This document shows positions 1 to 9,800 of a stretch of DNA of 51,127 nt, in pieces (position 1 is the first letter of the stretch; each line of letters opens with the position of its first letter). A model generated the notes under the pieces. That model was not told the origin of the DNA, did not search any database, and was given only the letters and a program-made list of their open reading frames with translations. This DNA is from Lachnospiraceae bacterium (lineage in GTDB: Bacteria; Bacillota; Clostridia; Lachnospirales; Lachnospiraceae): positions 1 to 51,127 of the forward strand of contig CAJTCE010000028.1 in assembly GCA_910574745.1 (NCBI GenBank). The letters are read 5' to 3'. The translations under genes were made by a program, and so were the position numbers.

Positions 1-9
1 TCTTTTCAT
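1..9 (-). CDS. 5' end of a gene running off the left edge
   Basis: Only the first three codons (Met-Lys-Arg) lie in the window. The start is supported by a strong AAAAGGAGG ribosome binding site at 17-25, seven bases upstream. It follows the interrupted nrdD on the same strand. If the nrdD break is an intron, this is where an intron-encoded homing endonuclease would sit. It could equally be an ordinary downstream gene. Nothing of its function can be seen. Confidence 0.4.
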
Positions 10-123
10 AAGGTGGCCTCCTTTTGTATGCGGTAATCCCTGTTACCATTGTTTTTTCCAAAACTTAGTATACAGGTAAATCCACGTTGCTACAAATGTG
101 AGGTCACTTCATATTATCTAAAA
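1..123 (-). other. Putative 5' part of a group I intron inserted in nrdD
   Basis: The nrdD frame leaves its conserved sequence right after the Cys-Gln-Gly-Gly-Phe motif and stops at 104-106. Read on the minus strand, the last six exon bases GAGGTT (129-124) can pair with GACCTC (105-100). This gives five Watson-Crick pairs plus a terminal U-G wobble at the proposed splice site between 124 and 123. That is the layout of a group I P1 helix and internal guide sequence. A small hairpin (GGTAA/TTACC) follows at about 32-47, then a ribosome binding site and start codon. The catalytic core and 3' splice site are outside the window, so this is an inference. Confidence 0.45.
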
Positions 124-1600
124 AACCTCCCTGGCAAAATCCTAAAGGATTAATTCCAGCCTTTAAATTTCCCAGATAATCATATGTTCTAAGATGCAAT
201 TTTCTTATCATCTCAAGGTAATAGTCAAGAACTTCATGAAAATCGGTTTGTTCCTGTCTGGCTTTTGCTAAAATCATAGGTAAATTCAGTGAAACAACAC
301 CAATATTGAATCTTCCAACAAATTCCGGTTCATCATATTCATCAGTAGGATACATACCACCTCTTTTATACCATGGAGATAAAAATGCCCTACATCCCAT
401 AGGCGAAACAACTTTCCCATATTTCTTATACATATCTGCAATATAACCTTTTCCAGTCAAAGATAACCAGTCAGGATACATTGTTTCCGAAGAACATTTG
501 AGAGCAGCGTTTCGTACATCCCTTAATTCTCCATTTTGTCCATGTAAGTTTTTGTCATATAGAAAAACAATTTTAGGGAAGAGAACAGCTTTTTCAAAGC
601 CCTTTTTACCCTGGCCTTTTCTTCTAACTTCCAATGCCGTTTTAGCAGCAAGCTTGCCGAAATCGGACTTAGCAAGACCAAGTGTAATGGTAATAAAAGG
701 ATAATCGCCCCGGGAAGAAGCTACCGTGTTGAACTTCATTTCCCATCCTTGAAATCCCTGTGCCGTTTCTTTCTTCACTTTTTCCATAGCATATTCATGT
801 GCCCCATTTTTGTCAAAAACTCCACCTGTACTTTCTACAATTTTCTTATAATCCGTAAAATACTTTTTGTACGACTTTTCCGCATAAGGTTCTAAAATCT
901 TATCTATTTCCGGAATAGTAAAACCTCCGTACTGCTGGCTTGCCGCTGATAATACGATATCACCAATTACATCAAAAGCAACATCTAATGTCTTGGGTTC
1001 GTTATACCATATATTACCAAATTCAAAACCACCTGTCAGTACACTTTGCATATTAAAGAGACAGCAGTTCATGGTATCCCTACGGGAATCCATATCGTGT
1101 ACATAAATGTATCCATCTTTAATAGCTTCCTTTTCATCCTTTAAAAGAAAAAATTTTTTGTATAATGTTTTCCCAAGATAAGAACGAAGTAAAGCCTGCT
1201 GCGTGGCGGACAAAGAAGAATCCTTATTGGCATTTTCTTTATCTCCAAGATATTTAATGGACTGATCATATTGTGCAATATCATCCATCATATATACAAA
1301 ATCATTTTTATAATTTCGGTAATCACGATAGCTTTTTGCTACATCTGGAGATACCCTGTCTAATGCCAGTTCCACAAAACTATGCATAAGCAAAATAGGA
1401 ATTTCTTCTTTTTCTGCATCATCAATTTGTTCAACAACGCCAGATACAATACGAAGTTTCTGACGACTTGTCAGGTCAATACAGACTCTTGCGGCAGATT
1501 TTGAGATTGCCTGAATAATCTTTTCCGGATTAAATGGCTGCTTACTTCCATCTTTTTTAACAATATAAACCTCATTTAGAGGTATTGCATAATCACTCAT
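104..1600 (-). CDS. nrdD: Anaerobic ribonucleoside-triphosphate reductase, N-terminal part (interrupted)
   Basis: This is the large subunit of the oxygen-sensitive class III reductase, which makes deoxynucleotides from NTPs using a glycyl radical. An ATP-cone starts at residues 10-95 (VKKDGSKQPFNPEKI). The catalytic barrel follows, with MNCCLFNM near residue 177 and the conserved NPLGFCQGGF near residue 483. The reading frame then ends after only five more residues, at 498. Family members run to roughly 700 residues and carry the glycyl-radical loop and Zn-binding Cys pairs at the C terminus, all missing here. The remainder probably lies beyond the left edge after an intron; a truncated or split gene is the alternative. 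It overlaps nrdG by 8 bases and is probably co-transcribed with it. Confidence 0.93.
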   Translation of the reverse strand: MSDYAIPLNEVYIVKKDGSKQPFNPEKIIQAISKSAARVCIDLTSRQKLRIVSGVVEQIDDAEKEEIPILLMHSFVELALDRVSPDVAKSYRDYRNYKNDFVYMMDDIAQYDQSIKYLGDKENANKDSSLSATQQALLRSYLGKTLYKKFFLLKDEKEAIKDGYIYVHDMDSRRDTMNCCLFNMQSVLTGGFEFGNIWYNEPKTLDVAFDVIGDIVLSAASQQYGGFTIPEIDKILEPYAEKSYKKYFTDYKKIVESTGGVFDKNGAHEYAMEKVKKETAQGFQGWEMKFNTVASSRGDYPFITITLGLAKSDFGKLAAKTALEVRRKGQGKKGFEKAVLFPKIVFLYDKNLHGQNGELRDVRNAALKCSSETMYPDWLSLTGKGYIADMYKKYGKVVSPMGCRAFLSPWYKRGGMYPTDEYDEPEFVGRFNIGVVSLNLPMILAKARQEQTDFHEVLDYYLEMIRKLHLRTYDYLGNLKAGINPLGFCQGGFLDNMK

Positions 1601-2234
1601 ATGTCGTTTCCTCCCATAATGTTATTTTTCCATTTATAATGGATTTTTTTATGTCTATCATCCTCTGATTGGATGAACCTCTGTAGTGTGGGTCATTACT
1701 TTTTTCTACGTCTGTTTTTCTTACGTCGCACAAAAAGGGACCATCGACAATAACATCCACATTTTTCAACCAGTTAATTTCAATGGTTGTTTGAAGTCTG
1801 GAATGCATTAATATAGCTGCATTCTCTGTGATTTGTTGAACAATATAACCAGTATATATCCAAATTGTTTTAGTTGGATATTTACTCTTGATGACCTTTA
1901 CTAATCTTTCAATCGTGGCCCTGTTTGATTCATTCAAAGGATCTCCACCTGAAAACGTGCATCCACTGATATAATCCTTTGACAATGCATCAAAAAAATC
2001 TGCCTCTGCAATAGGGTCAAAAAGATAACCATTGTTTTTATCCCATGTTTCGGGATTATGGCATTCTTTGCAGCAATGATTGCAACCAGATACCCACAGT
2101 ACAGTTCTTAATCCAGGACCATTTAACATGTCCTCTTCATCCATACGCATAATATTCATTACAGACAAATTGTCATCCGTTATTGCGTCAATATTTTCTT
2201 CTTCCCATTCAAGAGCCATTTTTTCGTAATCCAT
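1593..2234 (-). CDS. nrdG: Anaerobic ribonucleotide reductase activating protein (radical SAM)
   Basis: NrdG is the activase that uses S-adenosylmethionine and a [4Fe-4S] cluster to put the glycyl radical on NrdD. The cluster motif CX3CX2C is visible as C51, C55 and C58 (CNHCCKEC). It is followed by the family signature FSGGDPL near residue 95. At 213 residues it is somewhat longer than many NrdG proteins because of an acidic N-terminal extension of about 25 residues. The start has an AAAGGAGG site a few bases upstream. The gene precedes and overlaps nrdD, so the two are translationally coupled. Activase-first order is the reverse of many chromosomal nrdDG loci. Confidence 0.93.
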   Translation of the reverse strand: MDYEKMALEWEEENIDAITDDNLSVMNIMRMDEEDMLNGPGLRTVLWVSGCNHCCKECHNPETWDKNNGYLFDPIAEADFFDALSKDYISGCTFSGGDPLNESNRATIERLVKVIKSKYPTKTIWIYTGYIVQQITENAAILMHSRLQTTIEINWLKNVDVIVDGPFLCDVRKTDVEKSNDPHYRGSSNQRMIDIKKSIINGKITLWEETTYE

Positions 2235-2251
2235 AAATTTTATTTCCTCCT

Positions 2252-2584
2252 TTAAGAAATTTTTTCTTCCCTATAATAAAAGGAATGTTTTTTTGTATGT
2301 TTATCAGTTATCCAGAATTCCCTAAAACAATGTTTCAAGGATTCCTTAATATTTTTCTCAGGGCCTCTACCAATTAACTCAAATTCTCTCATAAAATCTG
2401 AAAGATGCTGATAATAATAGATTTTATATGATGGGTAATCCACTTTATTTAATAAGCGGAAAACGTCATAACCACATTTTATTTTCCCTGAAGGAAAGAT
2501 AATCGCCTGATATCTTTCTTTTCTGTTTCCGTTTCGATAGGCTTCGCAAAGATACAAACGAACCCTTTTTTGAGTATTATTCAT
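2252..2584 (-). CDS. Hypothetical protein, first gene of the nrdG-nrdD operon
   Basis: A 110-residue basic protein beginning MNNTQKRVRLYLC. I chose this start over an upstream in-frame one because GGAGGTG lies seven bases before it. The longer version would also run through a terminator hairpin. It is rich in Tyr, Lys and Arg (YKIYYYQHL in the middle) and has no signal peptide or membrane segment. I do not recognise a family. It ends 17 bases before nrdG and is probably co-transcribed with it, so a role linked to nucleotide metabolism or phage-type regulation is possible, but the sequence does not show one. Confidence 0.75.
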   Translation of the reverse strand: MNNTQKRVRLYLCEAYRNGNRKERYQAIIFPSGKIKCGYDVFRLLNKVDYPSYKIYYYQHLSDFMREFELIGRGPEKNIKESLKHCFREFWITDKHTKKHSFYYREEKIS

Positions 2585-2611
2585 TTTTACACCTCCATCT
2601 GTAAAAAAGTA

Positions 2612-2641
2612 TAAAAAAATCCCACAACATAAGGCTGTGGG
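2612..2641 (-). terminator. Leader terminator upstream of the nrdG operon
   Basis: On the minus strand, CCCACA and TGTGGG (2641-2636 and 2626-2621) form a hairpin with a 9-base loop. It is followed by a run of seven T (2619-2613). It lies between the promoter at 2684-2712 and the first gene at 2584, so it is an attenuator rather than an end-of-operon terminator. No alternative antiterminator pairing is obvious. Confidence 0.7.
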
Positions 2642-2683
2642 GACAATTGCATATAACAATTTAATGGTAACAAATCTATTTAC

Positions 2684-2712
2684 AATATATCATTTTATAT
2701 GGTATATTTCAA
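2684..2712 (-). promoter_or_regulatory. SigA-type promoter of the nrdG operon
   Basis: TTGAAA (2712-2707) and TATATT (2689-2684) are separated by exactly 17 bases. The predicted transcript starts near 2677 and meets the leader terminator after about 40 to 60 nt. The promoter faces away from the plus-strand gene at 2752, so this is a divergent control region. Confidence 0.7.
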
Positions 2713-2751
2713 GTGTATTATGCGAAAAAAGTATAATTTGCGGAGGCCGAT

Positions 2752-3555
2752 ATGATATTATCACATCTAACAGACGAAGAATTAGAAAAATATATAGAAG
2801 AGTATCGTAATGCAGATCCTAAATATCAAACGGAAAGAAGAAATAATGAAATAAAAGCACAATATTTAAAAAATATAGATTCTATTATTTTTTTAAATAA
2901 TAAACTACAGAGTAAATTAAACGAATTAAAATCATTACTGGCCGAAAAAAAATTTCAAGCAGTATACAATTTGTGCGATAAACTGGCTGTGGATTCTGAA
3001 AAGATTGTACAGCAAATTCGAAAATTACCAGTAGAATTTGGATGTAAAGATGGATATACCCGTGTTAGAAACTCTATTGCTGCAGCAGCTGATATAAAAT
3101 TTAAATATCTTCAACATAATATTTTACATATTATTTTACCCGATTTATTACCGCCAAGGGTACGATATGACGCCGGCAGCAAAAAAATAACGCACCGTGT
3201 TGACTATGATTATATACGAAGTTCTTATATGGAAGCTTTTAATGTTGAATTTCGAAAAGGAAAACAACGGATACATACTAAGCAGGTTGTTCTTGTGTAT
3301 ATAAATTTTTATGAGAGTGACCTTCTTTTAAAAGATCATGACAATCTGGATCCTAAAATTATTACAGATATTATTACACAGCATGTATTGATTGATGATA
3401 ATCCCAAATGGGTTGCACATTATATGGATTATGGGTATGCGGATAAGAATCACACTGAAATATATGTTGTTCCTTTTGAGATTTTCCCTAATTTTTTAGT
3501 GACATTAAATAAGCAGATAGCGAAAAATCTATGCAACAGGCAAGGCGGTAAATAA
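2752..3555 (+). CDS. RusA-like Holliday junction resolvase domain protein
   Basis: 267 residues. The N-terminal third is predicted coiled-coil and charged (residues 1-90). The C-terminal part carries a RusA-like signature: KDHDNLDPKIITDI near residue 197, then VLIDDNPKW. It matches the Asp-x-Asp-Asn ... Asp ... Asp-Asp pattern of that metal-dependent endonuclease family. RusA enzymes cut four-way DNA junctions and are common in phages and mobile elements. The joined coiled-coil half is unusual, since RusA itself is about 120 residues. The start has CGGAGG just upstream, and a TATAAT at about 2731 implies a very short leader. A 53-residue gene follows 13 bases later. Confidence 0.7.
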   Translation: MILSHLTDEELEKYIEEYRNADPKYQTERRNNEIKAQYLKNIDSIIFLNNKLQSKLNELKSLLAEKKFQAVYNLCDKLAVDSEKIVQQIRKLPVEFGCKDGYTRVRNSIAAAADIKFKYLQHNILHIILPDLLPPRVRYDAGSKKITHRVDYDYIRSSYMEAFNVEFRKGKQRIHTKQVVLVYINFYESDLLLKDHDNLDPKIITDIITQHVLIDDNPKWVAHYMDYGYADKNHTEIYVVPFEIFPNFLVTLNKQIAKNLCNRQGGK

Positions 3556-3568
3556 AGGAGGCAATTTT

Positions 3569-3730
3569 ATGAAATTAAAGATACAAAAAATTTTAGAATT
3601 TATTTTAACTGAAAAAGGGCGTCTAAGAGTATTTTTTCAATGGTGTTCAATATTTATTCTATTAGGTATTTTTGTAAAATTTTCATTTGTGATAACTACA
3701 AAAAGATATGTGCAAGTATTATTGGATTAG
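3569..3730 (+). CDS. Small membrane protein (53 residues)
   Basis: A short gene with a clear AAAGGAGG site eight bases before the ATG. The product has a basic N terminus, one hydrophobic segment (FFQWCSIFILLGIFVKFSFV, about residues 22-41) and a basic tail. This suggests a single-pass membrane peptide. It sits between the RusA-like gene and the giant surface protein gene and is probably co-transcribed with the former. I recognise no family. A small regulatory, holin-like or leader peptide are all possible. Confidence 0.6.
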   Translation: MKLKIQKILEFILTEKGRLRVFFQWCSIFILLGIFVKFSFVITTKRYVQVLLD

Positions 3731-3844
3731 CTATAGCACGGACATTCTGCAAATTAACTATAAAAGACATATTAAAAAATCAATAAATTTTTAAAATAAG
3801 CAACAAAAATATATTAATTCACAAATAAGAGAGGTGTTATTATT

Positions 3845-6800
3845 ATGAAAATTAAGTTATTTAATGAGTGGTATAAGAGGATTTTATCTTTGTTATTAGC
3901 TTTTACATTTGTATTTGGGGGTATATCTCCAATACTTACTTATGGTGCAGCAACAGACTCATCATCTGATGTGGAAGCAACTCCACAATGGAATGGAAGC
4001 TACAGAATTAATACATATAATGGATATGTATATAATTATAGCAACAACTCGATAGATATATACGGGACCTGTTTACTGACCGAAGATGGACATTTTTTCC
4101 GGGCAAATGCTATTTCTGACACTTATTCTGATACTCTTTATAATTTAAGGGGATATCAGATATATGATCAGACTCTGGAAAACGGAAGGTGGTATGAGCC
4201 GTTTATCAGTAAAACTTTTAAAAATGCTTATTTTGGAAAAAGTAACATTTTATTAGTTGGACATGATGGCAAATTATATCAAGCTTATTATAGAGATATC
4301 GGAAAAGACTATGATACTTATTTGAATGAAATAGGTATTACTGAATCAGATATTGATGATGTAAATTTAATTGAAGATTTAATTAAGACAAAAGATAATA
4401 ATTACTATACTTTCAGTGGAAAACAGAGTAATATATCATCCGGAAATGTTAATTACTTTACAGCTAATATCAGTAATTATTATGCAAATGCTCGTTATGA
4501 TGCCGGCAATAAAATAATAATATTTAGCTGCGGGGTCGCTTCTGCACAACGTGCTTCTACTACGGTAAATATACCTGATGATGTTATTCTCATGAAGACC
4601 AGAACAGAAGGTTCTGCTCCTTACAGTAACATATATTTTGATATTTATACTAAAAGCGGTAAAAAGTATATTTATAATGTTACTGGAAGCATTACAAATT
4701 ATAGTTCCACATCTAACATTAAAGCAACTCTGATATCTGAAACAGAAACCGGATATGTTGGTACTGTTGCAGGTAAATTTATAAATACAGATGGTTATTT
4801 AGTTGAAACAGATGGAACTGTATATGGACATGATAATTATTCCTATGATACAGATATTTTAAAAATAGATAAGGATGGAAATATTTATGGGGGATATGGT
4901 TCCAGTGATGGAGATGATTTTACTTCTTATTCTGGGAACCTTTCTCACATGTGTACTTATTCTTCTGCAAATGTTAGTTTTACGGAAGAAGAATTGAATG
5001 ATAACATAACCAAAACTTTTGTATGTTCCTGTGGAAAGACATATGAAATCAGTGCTGTAGATTATAATAATATCGACCCTGATGGTTATAGCGAACCAAC
5101 AGAACCTACCTGTACAGAACCGGGTGGTATTTATTTGAATGCACCAATAACAGGAGAGGCACTGACAGACGGAATTATTACTAGCAATGCTTTAGGACAT
5201 AGTTGCACAAAAAGAGTTGACGTGACGCCTGCCACCTGTACTCAAAAAGGAACATATGGATATCAGTGTACCCGTTGCGATTATATTATGACCAGTCAAT
5301 CTTATACAACAGATATGATTCCTCATACTTTTGGCGGCGTGTATTCCAGAACAACGGGTTCTTGTACAGATGAATTTTATGGATACAAAATATGTTCTGT
5401 CTGCAATCAGGAAATAGCAGTAGACCACATCACAAACGGGCAACATATAGAGAGTGAAGATTATACCGTAGAAACAGAACCCACCTGTTTAAAAGATGGT
5501 TTAAAATATAAAACGTGTTCTGTTTGTGGTGAAAAACTGGAAGATACTATTATAAATACTCCCAGATTAGAACATCAATTTGAAATTACAGATAATACTG
5601 CCACCTGTACTAAATCAGGAAAGGGCAATTATACATGTACATTGTGTGGCATCGATTATAAAACTCTCCGAACAGAACCATTGGGTCATGATTATGTATC
5701 TCATATTAAAACAGCGGCAACGTGTGGAAATACAGGTATTGAAGAATTTATCTGCTCACGTTGTGGAGATACTTTTGAAGAAGAAATTGAAGGCACAATA
5801 CATGACTATATCAGTAAAACGGAAAAAGAACCCACTTGCACTGAAACAGGTGTTATGAAATATACCTGCAAAGGTTGCGGCGATAGTTATACAGAAAAAA
5901 TTTTACCTTTAGAGCATGATTATATTGCTGATGTTAAAAAAGAAGCTACCGCAGACACACAAGGATTAATAATGTATACCTGTTCCAAATGCGGGGATCA
6001 GTTTGAAGTTATTACTGCCAAGGACAACGGGATCCGTGTTTATGCAGGAAGTAAACGTATCCTTGTAAACGATACCAATAATGGCCATATGTATTTTACC
6101 GGACCTAATGATAATAATGTGGAAGGACAGACTGTCAGCCTGGAAAATACAATTGATGATGAATATGGAACCCGTCAGATGCGTATGACAGTAGCTGCAC
6201 AGGAATCAATTAATTATGGAAATGCTGTATACTATTACGGTACTCCTACATCGTCTTATTGGGGAATGAATACCTTAGACGAAATCATTACAATTGATGA
6301 TGATTGCGCAAAAGAATGGGTCTATTATTCGGGGTGTGATTATTTAAAAGGGGCATATGGAAAGAACAGCGCCGTAAAAAGCACTGGTCATGATTTTCCA
6401 AATGGTATCAGAACATATGTAGGAAATGGAACAGTTGATGTTTCTAGTGGTACAAATTATCTGTTATTTGTTGATAGGGATGGAAAATTCTATACTGTCA
6501 ACCGATATTTTCATTTATGTGACCATGTAGGCGGTAAAAACGAAAATATGATGCGTTCAGCTAATTTGTGGACCTATGAAAATATTAAATTTAAAGAAAT
6601 CAGTTCCATGGAAAAAACAGCTGCAGGATTACTGACAGATGGACGTATTGCCGTTATCAACACAAATTTTGTAGAAGACGATATCAATCTATATGATTAT
6701 AAAAAGGCAAATGGATTAGGAGAAGGATTAGATGCAGATGAATGGCATCAGCCAAAAATCAGCATAACAGAGGGAAATATAAGGTTTACAGCTGAATCTG

Positions 6801-9800
6801 CCGGAACATTTGGTATTTATGGAATTGATACTAATGGACACTTGAGACACATTAATAATGATGGTTCCTATTCGGAACCTTTGAATGATACTATTTATAC
6901 AAAAGTTTCCTCCGGAAAAGATCATTGTCTTGTTTTGGATATAAACGGTAATATATGGGCTTTTGGTAAAAATGAATGGAGCCAATGCGGTAACGGCCAG
7001 ACAGCAGACATAAGTGTTCCGGAACAGATTACAAGCGGCATTTATTTTACAGATATCTCAGCAGGATATCAGATAAGCGCCGCTATTGATGCGGCAAAAA
7101 ATTACTACGCATGGGGACATAACAATTATAGCCAGTGCGGTGTTTTAAAGGACGGCGTAAACACCATTACTACCCCTACAGTTATGTTTAATGTTTCACA
7201 TGTACATTACTACAATAAAGACAGTTATAAGTTAATTTCTACTCCTACCTGTGAACAGGATGGGGTTGTAAAACGTACTTGTTTAGAGTGCGGAAATACA
7301 GAAGAAATTTATACACCTGCACGTGCTCATGATTATATTGAGCCTTTCAGGATTTATGACCATTATGTAAATTACAAAAAAGATGTAACAGATGAACCTT
7401 TATATCATTTTGAACCTAATGCTTCAACTGTTATAGATTTGTATGTAAAAGAACCGGATGTTTATACTGTGGCTGTTGAACATGCAGAAAGCGGTTCCGT
7501 GTATATTGTTGCGTTTTCAAAATCCCAGTCAAATGTTTTTCGTTTTGTAGCAAACGGTTCGGAAAGCACCTCAGCATATACAAATATGACATCTGTTTCT
7601 AATTCTTCTGCTGAAACAGGGTTCTTTGATGGCGTATATTACAGCAGATTCAGTTATGCGATGGCTGGTGATTATAATTGTGATATGACTACGCCTCTTG
7701 TTGACGGGAAAAGTCCGGAAGTGACAGCAGCTGATGCAATATGGGAATCTGCTAAAGCAGAAATGAATGCTAACCAAGATTGCAGTGCAGAACATCATGT
7801 TAGAAAAATATGTAAATATTGTTATGATTCTATTTATGAAGATGTTCCTGCCGGTCAGCATACAATTTCAAAAATGGGGGATAAAACTTCCAAACCCGGT
7901 TATACCCAGTGGCGTTGTTCTGTGTGCGGAGAGCTTATAAAAGAAGAGCTAAACGCATACAGTGTTCGTATGACTTTAAAGGATGAAAGCTCAACATACT
8001 CTAAAATGGAGTATTTTGCAAAACCGGAACAGTTCAGTACAAGTCTTGCAACAGATGAAGAATTCACACTTCCTGATGAAGGAACTAACAGCGGTGAATT
8101 TATCATTGACTTTGGTCCGTTCAAAACTGCAGACGGTAAAAATAAGATTGTCGGAAAAAGTGTTGTTGACCACTATGTATTCCATGGAACTACTTATTAT
8201 CCGGGAGATGTAATAAAGAATTTGAGCACGACCGAAAATGACACGATCACTATTCAGGTTGTTTACCGCATGGAATTTGAATTCCCTGATGTTCTTTATT
8301 ATAAAGATTCACAGTATGCTGTGAAACAATACGAACTTGGCCTTATTCCATATTCGGGAATCCATTTTATGCCGGATTACTGGAATCGTCGTGCGACTTA
8401 TACGGTAGGAGAATCTGTCTTAAAAGACGGTTTTGGTAATAAAATAAATGTAATTGCCAGCGGAACTCATATTTATGCATATCCTTCCGTAAAAACGGCA
8501 ATGGCAAGCGGAAATGCTACTTATCAGTCTTGTGTTGATTATGTTAAAGATATACCTGAAGATTATGTTTATCTTTGGGAACCTGCGGCGTCTACACGGT
8601 ATTCAATGTCCGTTACACAGCCGAATGTATATACAGTTGCAGTAAAATATCCCAGTGTTATTTATATTGTAGCATTCAACTTATCAGATGAAGGTGTTTT
8701 GACTTATAACTATAATACTGGAGATAACTATGCAACATCCGCAAAGGTTTCCGATGTTATTACTGAGTCAGTTTCTGATTATGACAATAAGAATATATTC
8801 TTTGACGGTGTATATTACAGCATGAGCAATTGTTCATCCAGTGGAACAACTAACTGTGATTTGACAGTTACAGAAAGCTCTAATCCCACTGATCCTGTCG
8901 CTCCTGTTATAACGGCTTTGAACGCTGTTTATGACAGATATGCGAGCGCTTCGGCTAAAGATGCTTATGCAGAAGATTTGAATAAAGATGCCAAAAATGA
9001 TTATGGCGATAAAACTTATACAATAGCATCCAGCTCTATTGATCACCTCTTTAATTCAAAAGAAGAAGCAGAAGAGGTATTTGATGATGCAGAAATTGAG
9101 TGGACAGAAAAAACACGTAACGCTTATTATAATGTTACGGTCAAAATGACGACTGATGGTTCAAACAGTACTTCTACGTGCGGTTATTTAAACGGTTTGT
9201 CCACCTATTATGTAGGATTTCAAAAGACATATGGACGTAAGATATATGTAATCCCCGGAATCAAGGATGTTGTTCCGAATTACAGAAATTACGGCATTTA
9301 TGATGGTTATGAAGGGTCTAATACATTGACTTTATCGGCTTACTCTTATGTAAATTCCATCACACTGCATAATACACTGGATGGTACTGAAACTACGTGT
9401 TCGGACATTAATAATCTTCCGAAGTATATTTATAATGACGATAAGACGAAAATCTTAATCGGCTGGAGTCTGGAAGAAGGCAGCGATGTGCTTTATATCC
9501 CTAATGTTACAAAGCCTATCAAGAATATTGATTTATATTCTGTATGGACGACAGTATCAGAAGAGTTAGGGGATTACAAATTTAATGAGCCTGTTTATAA
9601 ACCAGTGAATGAATTTAATAAAGATGACCAATTCTATGCAAATGATATTCTGCTGATTGGTTCTAATGACACAAACGGGTTCCAAAAAGCATTTTTCGGA
9701 ACTGAAAATACAACAGCCGAAATAAAGTTAAAAACCAACAATGACACATTAAAATCTGTTTTCAATGAATATATGAAAGGCGCTGAGACTATCAATGGGT

